Origin: Afipia sp.
Lineage (GTDB): Bacteria > Pseudomonadota > Alphaproteobacteria > Rhizobiales > Xanthobacteraceae
Reading direction: 5' to 3'
DNA: 64,000 nt
Assembly (NCBI GenBank): GCA_017308495.1
Contig: JAFKES010000079.1
Coordinates: 79,435 to 143,434, forward strand
Shown here: positions 28,185 through 36,577 of the stretch, piece by piece
Numbering within the stretch: position 1 is the stretch's first letter
Layout of the letters: each line of letters starts with the position of its first letter
Program-made: the position numbers and the translations under genes
Notes under the pieces: generated by a model
Seen by the model: the letters and a program-made list of their open reading frames with translations, nothing else
What the model was told of the DNA's origin: nothing
Databases searched by the model: none

Positions 28185-28807
28185 CGCTTTCCATCGACAA
28201 CCTCTTGCAGCATGCCGCCGAACTCGTCTCGCAACAGCCGACGCTGGCGATCGCGTCCGTTTTCGTCCTCGCACTGTCCGAATCGCTGCCCGTCATTGGC
28301 ACCGTGGTGCCGGGCACCGCGACGATCCTGACGGTCGCGGCAATCGCGGGGGCCGGGCTGATCCCGGTATGGGCAGTGCTTCTCGCCGCTTGCCTCGGCG
28401 CGATCGTCGGAGATGGCGTGGCCTATTGGATTGGGCATTCCTATCAGGAGCGGGCGCTGCGGATATGGCCCTTGTCGCGTTACCCCGACGCGATCGCGCG
28501 CTCGGAGGAGTTCTTTGCACGTCATGGCGGCAAGTCAATCGCGATCGCGCGCTTTACCCCGGTCGTGAGGGCCTTTGTGCTGCTGGTCGCGGGCATATCG
28601 AGAATGTGTCCTCGCCGCTTCTATATCGCGAATATCGCCTCCGCGGTGATTTGGGCGATGTCTCACGTCATCCCAGCGGCTGCCGCCGGGGCATCGTTCA
28701 TTGCGCTCCATCAGCGCGTCGGCGTATTGCCGCTGGTTGCATTCGCGGGGCTTGGTCTGGTCTTCCTCGTGTGGTGGACGCTGCGAGCGCGGCCGCGGCT
28801 CGATTGA
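28181..28807 (+). CDS. DedA-family membrane protein
   Basis: 208 residues with the DedA/SNARE-associated domain: ALSESLPVIGTVVPGTATIL (re-entrant loop with Glu), GDGVAYWIGHSY, the cytoplasmic FFARHGGKSIAIARFTPVVR with its conserved Arg pair, and AGISRMCPRRFYIANIASAV. DedA proteins are lipid or undecaprenyl-phosphate transporters needed for membrane homeostasis and envelope stress resistance. It is coupled to the small membrane protein before it. Length and key residues are normal. Confidence 0.9.
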   Translation: MTLSIDNLLQHAAELVSQQPTLAIASVFVLALSESLPVIGTVVPGTATILTVAAIAGAGLIPVWAVLLAACLGAIVGDGVAYWIGHSYQERALRIWPLSRYPDAIARSEEFFARHGGKSIAIARFTPVVRAFVLLVAGISRMCPRRFYIANIASAVIWAMSHVIPAAAAGASFIALHQRVGVLPLVAFAGLGLVFLVWWTLRARPRLD

Positions 28808-29041
28808 CCCTCATCTCAATATAAGGCGGACCAACCAAGCCGCCGCGTTGGACTAGCGTCCGGCTCGGCCGCGAGCGCGTCCGTTTGTCATAGCGCTCCC
28901 TTCGGTCCTGCACTTTCAAAAAGCCGGGCTCATTCGCCGATAAGTCTTCCTTCGTACCTCTCATGTGCCCCGACGTATCGGGTCGCCGCAAACGCATTCC
29001 ATGGGCGGATGCCATCTGGGTCGAAGATAAGGAAAAATAGC

Positions 29042-29830
29042 ATGAGCCGATCTCAGTACGCAGACGCGGAGCTGATGCTCAATAAGGTGCCGGAGGTTAC
29101 CGTTTATTTCTGGATCATCAAAATTCTTGCCACAACAGTTGGTGAAACAGCGGCGGACTTGCTTGCGACCGAACTCGGCCTGGGCCTCACAGTCACATCG
29201 TGGATCATGACCGCCGTATTCGTCGTCGCGCTCATCGTCCAATTGCGCGCCAAGCGCTATATTCCGACACCCTACTGGCTCACCGTCGTCTTGATCAGCG
29301 TTGTCGGAACACTCATATCCGACAATCTCGTCGACGGCATGGGGGTCAGCCTCATCACCACGTCGATCGCCTTCGGGCTGTTTCTCGCAGTGGTGTTCAC
29401 GGTCTGGTTCCTGAGCGAGCGGACACTTTCGATCCACTCGATCTTCACGCGCAAGCGCGAGCTGTTCTATTGGGCAGCCATTCTGTTCACCTTCGCGCTC
29501 GGCACCTCGGCCGGCGACCTCATGGCCGAGCGATTCAATCTTGGCTATGGACCGGCTGCGATTGTGTTCGCGACGATGATCGCAGTGACCTTCGCGCTCT
29601 ATCGGTTCGCACGGCTGAACGCGATCCTCGCCTTCTGGGTCGCCTACATTCTGACACGCCCGCTCGGTGCATCCGTCGGTGACTTTTTGGCCAAGCCGGT
29701 CATCGCCGGCGGCCTGGGCTGGGGCACTATCAATACGAGCCTGCTGTTCCTCGTAGCAATCCTTGGGCTCGTCGTCTTCCTGACCGTCAGCAAGGCAGAT
29801 CGCATCGAGCAACTGCCGGCGGAAACCTGA
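29042..29830 (+). CDS. COG4705-like multi-pass membrane protein, copy 2
   Basis: 262 residues, clearly paralogous to the gene at 26824: LNKVPEVTVYFWIIKILATT matches the same region of copy 1, and VAYILTRPLGASVGDFLAKP is shared almost exactly. The T.G...GD pattern recurs in four helical units. The start at 29042 is chosen because it lies eight bases after AAGGA and aligns with copy 1; an in-frame start 33 bases upstream is possible. Function unknown. Two copies flanking DedA suggest a membrane-stress or ion-export locus under the upstream kinase. Confidence 0.82.
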   Translation: MSRSQYADAELMLNKVPEVTVYFWIIKILATTVGETAADLLATELGLGLTVTSWIMTAVFVVALIVQLRAKRYIPTPYWLTVVLISVVGTLISDNLVDGMGVSLITTSIAFGLFLAVVFTVWFLSERTLSIHSIFTRKRELFYWAAILFTFALGTSAGDLMAERFNLGYGPAAIVFATMIAVTFALYRFARLNAILAFWVAYILTRPLGASVGDFLAKPVIAGGLGWGTINTSLLFLVAILGLVVFLTVSKADRIEQLPAET

Positions 29831-29919
29831 TCCTCCTTCGGAGCCGGGGATTGGCGCCGCCCCGGCTCTGAAAGCTCATCCGAGCCTAGCAATCGACGGC
29901 GCAGACAAAGGAGACTCCA

Positions 29920-30180
29920 ATGACGCGTTCAATGATCACGGCGGCTCTCTTGACCGCAGCAATCGGGCTCGCCGCCACCACGGCCGCGCGCGCGAATTGC
30001 GAAAGCGATCTCAAGCAACTCGAACAGGCGTTCGCCACGCCCAAACTTGCACCAACGGCGAAGGCGGCCCTCGATGAAGCGAAGGTCAAGGCCGTCGCTG
30101 CGCTCAAAAAGGACGACGACAAGACCTGCCACACCGCAGTCGCGGACGGACTGAAAAAGGCCGGCATCAAGATGAAGTAG
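29920..30180 (+). CDS. Small periplasmic protein with two conserved-looking cysteines
   Basis: 86 residues: signal peptide ending ARA-N, then a helical, Lys/Ala-rich mature part with Cys in NCESDLKQLEQAF and in DDKTCHTAVADG, positioned to form one disulfide. Family not recognised. It follows the second COG4705 gene by 89 bases behind AAAGGAGACTCC and ends 43 bases before the PAP2 gene. Composition is like its neighbours, so it looks real. Confidence 0.65.
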   Translation: MTRSMITAALLTAAIGLAATTAARANCESDLKQLEQAFATPKLAPTAKAALDEAKVKAVAALKKDDDKTCHTAVADGLKKAGIKMK

Positions 30181-30223
30181 TGGGCGCGCGTCGACGCGGC
30201 GCCCCACGATAAAGGCCAATTTC

Positions 30224-30649
30224 ATGCTCGAAACACTCAATCGGTCTTTGCTTGGATTGGTGGTCGCACCGACGGACTTATCCGTCGGTGCGTTCCTGTT
30301 TGCATTCGCCCTTGCAAAATGGGCAATCTTCGTCATTCCGGCGACGCTTACGCTTCTGTGGATCTTCGGCGATACGCAGGACCGGCGTGCGGCGTTTGGG
30401 GCGGGTCTTGCCGCCTGCATTGCGCTCGCCTTCGCGGGGGCCATTTCATCCTTTTATTTTCATCCGCTACCGTTCATGGACGGAGTTGCGCGGAACTATC
30501 TGCATCATGCAGTGGACAGTTCCTTTCCAAGTGACCATGCGACAGTTCTGTTTTCGATAGCCTGGTTTCTGCTGTTCGACCCGCGGCGACGGACAAAACG
30601 GATCGGAGGGGCGCTATTCATGCTTTCCTGCGCGGTCGGCTGGCCGTGA
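30224..30649 (+). pseudogene. PAP2-family phosphatase gene truncated by insertion of mobilisation DNA
   Basis: 141 codons. The N-terminal membrane part and the second phosphatase motif SSFPSDHATVL (near residue 95-105) are present, but the frame ends at LSCAVGW-P just where the third motif (R.Y.G.H...D with the nucleophile His) should follow. At about 30645-30650 the sequence switches to the start of a relaxase gene on the other strand. Without the third motif the enzyme cannot be active. It would have dephosphorylated a lipid or undecaprenyl pyrophosphate. Confidence 0.8.
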
Positions 30650-30773
30650 AGTCGTGGCTGCGGTCGATGCGGTCGTCGCGCATCCGCGAGGCCGAGCGGT
30701 AGGCGGCGGACGCCACCGCGCTCGACCCGGCCTTGCGGCCGATGACCTTGACGTGAAGATGATAGATCGCCAT
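30648..30773 (-). pseudogene. TraA/MobA-type relaxase, first 42 codons only
   Basis: On the minus strand MAIYHLHVKVIGRKAGSSAV then SAAYRSASRMRDDRIDRSHD FT is the N-terminus of TraA/MobA-like relaxases, which nick the plasmid at oriT. Homology stops at about 30648, where the PAP2 gene begins to read on the opposite strand. The catalytic His triad and the helicase part are lost. The fragment points away from traD, with an oriT-like site between them, as in rhizobial conjugation regions. Confidence 0.8.
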
Positions 30774-30802
30774 CGCGATCAAGAATTGGCACGGCCAAGC
30801 GC

Positions 30803-30830
30803 ACGTCGGAACGACGTATAAGCGCGCCCT
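30803..30830 (+). other. oriT-like site: inverted repeat plus Q-type nick sequence
   Basis: ACGTCG at 30803-30808 and CGACGT at 30812-30817 form an inverted repeat over GAA, followed at once by ATAAGCGCGCCCT (30818-30830). RSF1010/Ti-type origins have an inverted repeat followed by TAAGTGCGCCCT, cut before CCCT; here one base differs. By analogy the nick would lie between 30826 and 30827. It sits between the relaxase start and traD, exactly where oriT lies in such systems. Activity is unproven and the cognate relaxase is truncated here. Confidence 0.65.
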
Positions 30831-30924
30831 CGAAATGAATTTCTCGGGAAACTCTACAGCAATTGGCGAAGCGCTCAACTATCCTCACTTCATCGACAAC
30901 AAGCGACGACGATGGAGGCAACAC

Positions 30925-31449
30925 ATGCGCAAACCACGCGACTACGATTCCGAACTGAAGGCGCTTGAAGACAAGGCCAGAGAACTCAAGACGCGCAAGG
31001 TGCAACAGCTTGGTGAACTGGTGATTGCCACGGGAGCCGATGCGCTCTCTACCGATGAACTGGCGGGTGCGCTGGTCGCCCTCGCCGAAACGAAGGAGAC
31101 TGCGAAGACTGCGAAGACTGCGAAGCGGGAGGCTTGGGCGAAGCGCGAGGCTGCGTTCTTTCAGGGACGGGCGCGGCATGACATGCGCACATGGCAGAGT
31201 GAGCGCCGCAAGCGCACGAAACACCTGATCGAACTCGGCGGTCTTGTCATCAAATCCGGCGTCGTGGACTTAACCGGCGACGACCGCGCCACCATGTTCG
31301 GCGCACTCATCTGGATCGCCCACAAGCTCAAAAGCGAGCGGCGTGAACAGGCTTGCGCGCTTTGGGCCGGAAAGGGAAAAAAGGCGTTCGAGTTGGAGGG
31401 CGGCGATACCCGGGAGGTGGCGACAACTACCCCAACGGTCAGCCGTTGA
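30925..31449 (+). CDS. traD: Conjugal transfer protein TraD (small, Ti/rhizobial type)
   Basis: 174 residues from MRKPRDYDSELKALEDKARE, followed by KVQQLGELVIATGADALSTD and a second, similar block (RKRTKHLIELGGLVIKSGVV), the duplicated TraC/TraD-like motif. A KTAKTAKTAK repeat lies between (in-frame 9-base duplications at about 31110). An upstream in-frame start at 30835 would read through the oriT-like site, so 30925 is preferred; it lies behind GGAGG. TraD is an accessory of relaxosome assembly. traC and traG are not present; the next gene is a metal-resistance gene on the other strand. Confidence 0.8.
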   Translation: MRKPRDYDSELKALEDKARELKTRKVQQLGELVIATGADALSTDELAGALVALAETKETAKTAKTAKREAWAKREAAFFQGRARHDMRTWQSERRKRTKHLIELGGLVIKSGVVDLTGDDRATMFGALIWIAHKLKSERREQACALWAGKGKKAFELEGGDTREVATTTPTVSR

Positions 31450-31465
31450 TTTGCAACGGCACCCA

Positions 31466-31948
31466 TTACCTGTCGACGAAACGGTTACCACTCCATCGCC
31501 ACGTCCGTTGTCGGCCGTGGTCGTACTCGACCTCGATCGCTGGGGTGGTATCGAGGCTTGTCAATGTGATTTCATTTGCTTGGACGCTCATCACCAGATG
31601 GTATCGTCCGCCATGCGACATGTAGACTTGGTGGAGGCATTTCCCGCTGTCACAAAACGTGTCGCGGCCAACACACCTTAGATCATGAAAATGAAGGGCA
31701 ATCAGACGCAACCTCCCGACGTCAATGAAGCGGCTGAAACCACTGGCCGCCGTTAGCTCGTCACCGCATGCCTTCGTATATTTTCGAAGGCTTGCCCGCA
31801 CTTCCGCAGGTAGATTTTGGACATAGGTACGGCTGGATCGATTTTCTTGGGCCGGAGAACTGGCGAGCGAGAATGCTGACGGAGCAACGACTATCGAGGT
31901 GACCGCGCTCAGGATTGCCGCAGCAAACAATCGATCCAACGTTCTCAT
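31466..31948 (-). CDS. Periplasmic protein co-translated with the RND permease
   Basis: 160 residues: signal peptide (LFAAAILSAVTSIVVAPSAF), then KYTKACGDELTAASGFSRFI and HDLRCVGRDTFCDSGKCLHQ VYM, with four cysteines that could form two disulfides or a metal site, and a beta-rich tail ending in W-R-W. Family not recognised. Its ATG overlaps the permease stop by four bases, so it is translated with it. A role as periplasmic accessory or metal chaperone of the pump is inferred from coupling only. Confidence 0.65.
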   Translation of the reverse strand: MRTLDRLFAAAILSAVTSIVVAPSAFSLASSPAQENRSSRTYVQNLPAEVRASLRKYTKACGDELTAASGFSRFIDVGRLRLIALHFHDLRCVGRDTFCDSGKCLHQVYMSHGGRYHLVMSVQANEITLTSLDTTPAIEVEYDHGRQRTWRWSGNRFVDR

Positions 31949-34900
31949 ACTGAGACCTCCAATTCCAACGACGATTTTTCTTGTTCAACAATAATTCCAG
32001 CACGGCGCTCCACCCATCGATAGATCGCCGGCAACAACAGCAACGTCAGAACGGTGGATGACAGGACGCCGCCGATGACGACGGTAGCAAGCGGTCGTTG
32101 CACTTCCGCGCCCGCGCCGTGCGCGACCGCCATAGGTATAAAGCCGATGCCCGCGACCAAGGCGGTCGACAACACCGGACGAAGGCGATCCGTGGCGCCT
32201 TGCCGAACAGCCTCGACAACCGGCAGGCTTCGCCGCAACTCGTTGATATGATCGATCAGGACGAGGCCATTCAGCATCGCAATGCCAGAGACAGCGATAA
32301 AGCCGATTGCGGCGGTGATCGAGAATGGCATGTCCTGTAGCCATAGTGCCAATACGCCACCGGTGATCGCGAACGGGATGCCAGTATAGACGATCGCGGC
32401 GTGACGCACACTTCCCAAGGCCGAGTAAACGAGCAGGAAAATCATCAACAGTGCCGCCGGCACGACGATCATCAGACGAGCTCGTGCCGCTTCCAACTGG
32501 CGGAATTGGCCGCCGAACTCGACGCGATAGGAGTCGGGTAGCGAGAGCTTGCTATCGAGGCGTGTACGGGCAGTGGCCACGTAACCTTCGATGTCGCTGG
32601 TCTTGAGGTTGACCATCAAGGCTGCGCGACGTTTGGCATTGTCGTGCAGGATCGGCTCGACCGTTCTCACTTCGCGCAGCCGTGCAACGCGGTCGAGTGG
32701 CACGAGGCCCAACGCACCGACACGTAAGGGAAGAGCGAGGATCGATTTTATGTCTGCGCGCTGGGCCTCCGGCAAGCGAATGACAATGGCGTGTCGATGT
32801 TCGCCATGCGCGATGAAGCCGACCTCGTCACCGCCGATCGCCGAGGCGATGGCACGGTTGACTTCGGCGGTCCCCAGCCCCAATCGTACCATGGCGTCGC
32901 GATCGATCTCGACCACCATACTGTGGGTGCGGCTGGCGGCTTCGAATGCGACATTGGCGGTGCCGGGCAGGTTCTGCAATTCCTCCCGCGCCTGCGCGGC
33001 GAGCCGCTCAAGCACGTCATAATCGTCGCCGAAGATCTTGACCGACAGGTCCGCGCGCGTCCCCTCCAGCATCTCATTGAAGCGCATCTCGATCGGCTGC
33101 GCGAACAGGAACGATTGCTCGGGTGCCAGCGCGGTCGCAGCTTTCTCGATCGCCGCGACCAGTTCGCTCTTGTCGCGCGGCATATCGGCGCCTTGCGGCC
33201 ATTGGTCCAGCGGCTTGTAAAAGATGTAGAGGTCGTTTTCGTTCGGCGGCATCGGGTCGGTCGCGACAGCGCTAGTTCCAATGCGGGAAAAAGTCCGGGT
33301 CACTTGCGGGAAACGGCGCAGAATTTCCCGCTCGGTTTGCTGTTCGATCGCAAGGCTACGATCGAGCGACATCCCGACGGGTTTGTAGACCATCGCAGTG
33401 ATCGAACCCTCATCCAGGCGCGGCGTAAACTGCGAGCCAAGCGTCAGAAATGTTGCCAATGCCGCACCTACCAAGGCTGTCGCGGACACGAACAGGACAG
33501 CGGGATGGCGGAGGACGAAGTTCAGGATGGGACCGTAGCCCCGTATCACGATGGCGGCGAACCGACCATCATGGGTGATGGGACTGTGGGTGGGTGCATC
33601 CTGGACAGAGGGCACCGTCTCGCCGGTATCCGGCTTGCGCATCTTCCCACCCCGTAGAAACCTGGCGCATAGCGCCGGCACCAGCGTAAAGGTGACGATC
33701 AGCGCCGCCGCCAACGCCAACATCACAGCTTGCGCCATCGGGTGAAACAGTTTCCCCTCGACGCCACCCAGGCTGAGTACGGGTACATAGACCAGGGCGA
33801 TAATGGCAATGCCGAAGAATACAGGCCGCGCCACGCCGCCCGCGGCTTTTACGATCACGCCGCGACGTTCATCGACGGTCAACTGGCGTCCTTTGCTCCG
33901 CTGCGCTTCGCCCAACAGACGCAATGTGTTCTCCACAACAACGATCGCGCCGTCGACGATCAAGCCGAAGTCAAGCGCGCCGAGACTCATCAGATTGCCC
34001 GAAATGCCAAGTGCGTGCATGCCCGTGATCATCATCAGGAACGCCAGCGGAATCACGGAGGTGACGATCAGCGCAGCCCGCCAGTTGCCGACCACGATCA
34101 GCAGCACGACGGCAACCAGCAATGCGCCCTCGCCAAGGTTGCGCTCGACGGTCGCGATGGTGCGGTCCACCAGTTCGGAGCGATCGTATTGAACCTGTAG
34201 GATCATGCCCTTGGGCAGCGCCGCGCGCAGATTGGGCAATTGCGTGTCGACGCGCCGGGCAACCTCCCGGCTGTTCTGCCCGACCAGCATCATCACCGTG
34301 CCGAGCACAGTTTCCTTACCGTTGGCGGTCGCGGCGCCGTCGCGCGGCGCATGGCCGATGGCCACGGTGGCGAGATCGCCTACCGCGAGCGGTCGCACGC
34401 CGCCGGCAAATTTTACGGGTAATGCGCGAATCATCTCCGCCGTCATGACGCGCGCTTCGGTTCGGACAGTAAAGCGCTGGTCGTTCCTGGTGATGGTCCC
34501 GCCGCCGGCATTGGAGACATTGGCGCCGACAGCCTGACCAAGCTCACTCGGCGTGATGCCCGCAACCGTCAGTTTTTTCAGGTCTGGCTCGATGACGAAC
34601 TGACGTTCGAGGCCGCCGTTGGAATTGACGTCGGCGACGCCCTGGATAGCGCGCAGCATCGGCCGCACGATGTATTCCTGAGCCTCGAACAGCTCCATCA
34701 ATTGCTGCTGCTCGTTCATGCCGGACGGCGGCTGCGCCCATTCGAGCGTGTAGTACCAGATCTCACCAAGTCCGGTGGTGATCGGTGCGAGGCGTGGCGA
34801 CGATCCGGCCGGCAGCGTGTCGCGGGCCGCCGTAAGTCTCTCATTGACGAACTGGCGCGCGCGAAGCTGGTCCGTGCCATCCTCATAGATCAGTGTGACC

Positions 34901-35175
34901 TGCGACAACCCGGTTTTGGTGAGCGATCGCATTTCGCGCAAGCCCGGCTGACCGCCCATGCTGCGCTCGATGGGCAGAGTCACGAGACGTTCGATCTCCT
35001 CCGGCGCCAAGGCCGGAACGGTCGTATTGATCTGCACCTGCACGCCAGTGATATCGGGGATGGCATCGATTTGCAGGTTCAGGAAAGACCAGATTCCAAG
35101 ACCGCCTATCAGCAAGGCAATGATCATTACCGTGAGCGGTCGGCCGGTTGTCCATTCCAGAAGTCGTCGCGTCAC
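31945..35175 (-). CDS. Heavy-metal efflux RND permease (CzcA/CnrA-like)
   Basis: 1,076 residues from a GTG at 35175 that overlaps the stop of the outer-membrane-factor gene (GTGA); a longer frame only adds its antisense-like shadow. The protein opens TRRLLEWTTGRPLTVMIIAL and has the TM4 motif DFGLIVDGAIVVVEN (near residue 400) with the Asp-Asp-Glu relay of Co/Zn/Ni CzcA, CnrA and NccA, and GTRADLSVKIFGDDYDVL in the second porter loop. It exports divalent cations by proton antiport. It is the middle gene of an operon that lacks an adaptor gene. Confidence 0.93.
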   Translation of the reverse strand: MTRRLLEWTTGRPLTVMIIALLIGGLGIWSFLNLQIDAIPDITGVQVQINTTVPALAPEEIERLVTLPIERSMGGQPGLREMRSLTKTGLSQVTLIYEDGTDQLRARQFVNERLTAARDTLPAGSSPRLAPITTGLGEIWYYTLEWAQPPSGMNEQQQLMELFEAQEYIVRPMLRAIQGVADVNSNGGLERQFVIEPDLKKLTVAGITPSELGQAVGANVSNAGGGTITRNDQRFTVRTEARVMTAEMIRALPVKFAGGVRPLAVGDLATVAIGHAPRDGAATANGKETVLGTVMMLVGQNSREVARRVDTQLPNLRAALPKGMILQVQYDRSELVDRTIATVERNLGEGALLVAVVLLIVVGNWRAALIVTSVIPLAFLMMITGMHALGISGNLMSLGALDFGLIVDGAIVVVENTLRLLGEAQRSKGRQLTVDERRGVIVKAAGGVARPVFFGIAIIALVYVPVLSLGGVEGKLFHPMAQAVMLALAAALIVTFTLVPALCARFLRGGKMRKPDTGETVPSVQDAPTHSPITHDGRFAAIVIRGYGPILNFVLRHPAVLFVSATALVGAALATFLTLGSQFTPRLDEGSITAMVYKPVGMSLDRSLAIEQQTEREILRRFPQVTRTFSRIGTSAVATDPMPPNENDLYIFYKPLDQWPQGADMPRDKSELVAAIEKAATALAPEQSFLFAQPIEMRFNEMLEGTRADLSVKIFGDDYDVLERLAAQAREELQNLPGTANVAFEAASRTHSMVVEIDRDAMVRLGLGTAEVNRAIASAIGGDEVGFIAHGEHRHAIVIRLPEAQRADIKSILALPLRVGALGLVPLDRVARLREVRTVEPILHDNAKRRAALMVNLKTSDIEGYVATARTRLDSKLSLPDSYRVEFGGQFRQLEAARARLMIVVPAALLMIFLLVYSALGSVRHAAIVYTGIPFAITGGVLALWLQDMPFSITAAIGFIAVSGIAMLNGLVLIDHINELRRSLPVVEAVRQGATDRLRPVLSTALVAGIGFIPMAVAHGAGAEVQRPLATVVIGGVLSSTVLTLLLLPAIYRWVERRAGIIVEQEKSSLELEVSV

Positions 35176-36464
35176 TGGGACGCGCCCTGAAAACTGCGAC
35201 CACCATTGAGTGCGCGAAGCTGAAGCATCGCTTCCATGGCCTCGCGCCGCGTGTCGAGCAAGGCTGACAGCGCGTCCAGATACTGGCGCTGCATCTCGAC
35301 GTAGGTTGCGACCGGAATCGCCCCCTGCCGATAGCTGTTGTTGGCGGTAGTGGCCGCGGTCGCGAATTTCTCCGCCGCTGCGGGCCAAGTCGCAAGCACC
35401 CGACGCTTTGTTTCATAATAGGCAGCCTGCTCATAGACCTGCCTCGTGATGCGCCGGTTGGCGGCGATCAGGGCCGCCTCTCCCTGGGACTGGCGGCTCA
35501 ATTCTTGCGCGACGCCGGCAGCCTGGCTGTTCCAAATCGGCAACGTCGTCGTCAGTCGTACACCGAAATTGGTCTCGCGACTGTCTGACCTCGCGTGATT
35601 GACGTAAGGGCCTACCGAAACATTCGGTATACGTGCCGTTTGAGCAAGATCAGCGCGCAGACCTTGCTGCTGCAATTGCGCGAGCAGCGCTCGAATCTCG
35701 AAATTATTGGTGCCAGCCTGCTGCGCCATGCGTTCGGCTGACGGAAGGCTGGGTAGCCCAACGACCGGCGGAGCGATACGGATTCGCGCTTTGAGGGAGA
35801 CACCACGAAGCTGGTTCAGCTCATAACTGATGGCACTGGCCTCTGAATCCGCAAGCACGGCGTTGCGCTCGGCCGTGATGGCGCCCGCTTCAAGAATGGT
35901 CGCGTCCAGCGCGGGCGCTACACCTGCCGGATCACGTTGCTCAACAATCTGTGCAAGCGCACGCATCCGAGCAGCGACATCGCGCGCGGCCACGGCCTTT
36001 TGCTCGGCCGCAAACAAGGCATATCCCAAGGACCGTGCCCGGCTCGTCAGCGCTGCGTCGAACTGCGCAAGACCGATCCGCGCCAGCGCAATCTGACGTT
36101 CGGCGATGGCGCGACGGAGTGCGCCGCGGCCGGCAAGGTCGAGCGGCTGCATGATCGACACGCCATAGGTTGGTCCCGCACCCGTCGGTGCGCCGGTCAA
36201 GCCGTCGGCCATCCGGCGTTCGCCGAACTCAAACGCAACCTCCGGATCCGGCAGGCGATCCGATGCATCGCGTTCAGTCCCCGCAAGCCCGATCTGTCGG
36301 GCATAAAAGCGCCGCTCGGGGTTGTTCGCGACGACAATATTGGCGAGAGCATCGATCGACAGTACGGTCGCCTGCTGCGCATATGCTGGAGTCGCCAAGG
36401 CACCGGCCAACAAGGCAGCCTCCAGTATGCGAACGATTGTCAGAAGCACTTTTGGCATTGGCAC
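35172..36464 (-). CDS. TolC/CzcC-family outer-membrane efflux protein
   Basis: 430 residues: signal peptide (ILEAALLAGALATPAYAQQ), then two OEP repeats with long helices (ERDASDRLPDPEVAFEFGER; QAAYYETKRRVLATWPAAAE). It is of the CzcC/CnrC type that forms the outer-membrane duct of HME-RND pumps. It is the first gene of a leftward operon and is directly coupled to the permease, without the czcB gene normally found between them. The adaptor encoded at 3578, whose own operon lacks an outer-membrane factor, is a possible partner (inference). Confidence 0.9.
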   Translation of the reverse strand: MPMPKVLLTIVRILEAALLAGALATPAYAQQATVLSIDALANIVVANNPERRFYARQIGLAGTERDASDRLPDPEVAFEFGERRMADGLTGAPTGAGPTYGVSIMQPLDLAGRGALRRAIAERQIALARIGLAQFDAALTSRARSLGYALFAAEQKAVAARDVAARMRALAQIVEQRDPAGVAPALDATILEAGAITAERNAVLADSEASAISYELNQLRGVSLKARIRIAPPVVGLPSLPSAERMAQQAGTNNFEIRALLAQLQQQGLRADLAQTARIPNVSVGPYVNHARSDSRETNFGVRLTTTLPIWNSQAAGVAQELSRQSQGEAALIAANRRITRQVYEQAAYYETKRRVLATWPAAAEKFATAATTANNSYRQGAIPVATYVEMQRQYLDALSALLDTRREAMEAMLQLRALNGGRSFQGASQ

Positions 36465-36577
36465 AGGTCTCGATACGGACTTCTAGGCACCTAAGTGCCA
36501 CGCTAATCTGAACGGAAGCTGTCAGCGTAAATACAGGTTTATCCGGTATGCGACTGTGACAATCAGGAGACCGAGCC

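Noticed and set aside
31985..35434. Longer N-terminus for the second RND permease (start at 35388)
   Set aside because: The extra 71 residues are only the other-frame reading of the outer-membrane-factor gene. The GTG at 35175 gives the normal RND N-terminus and a GTGA overlap.
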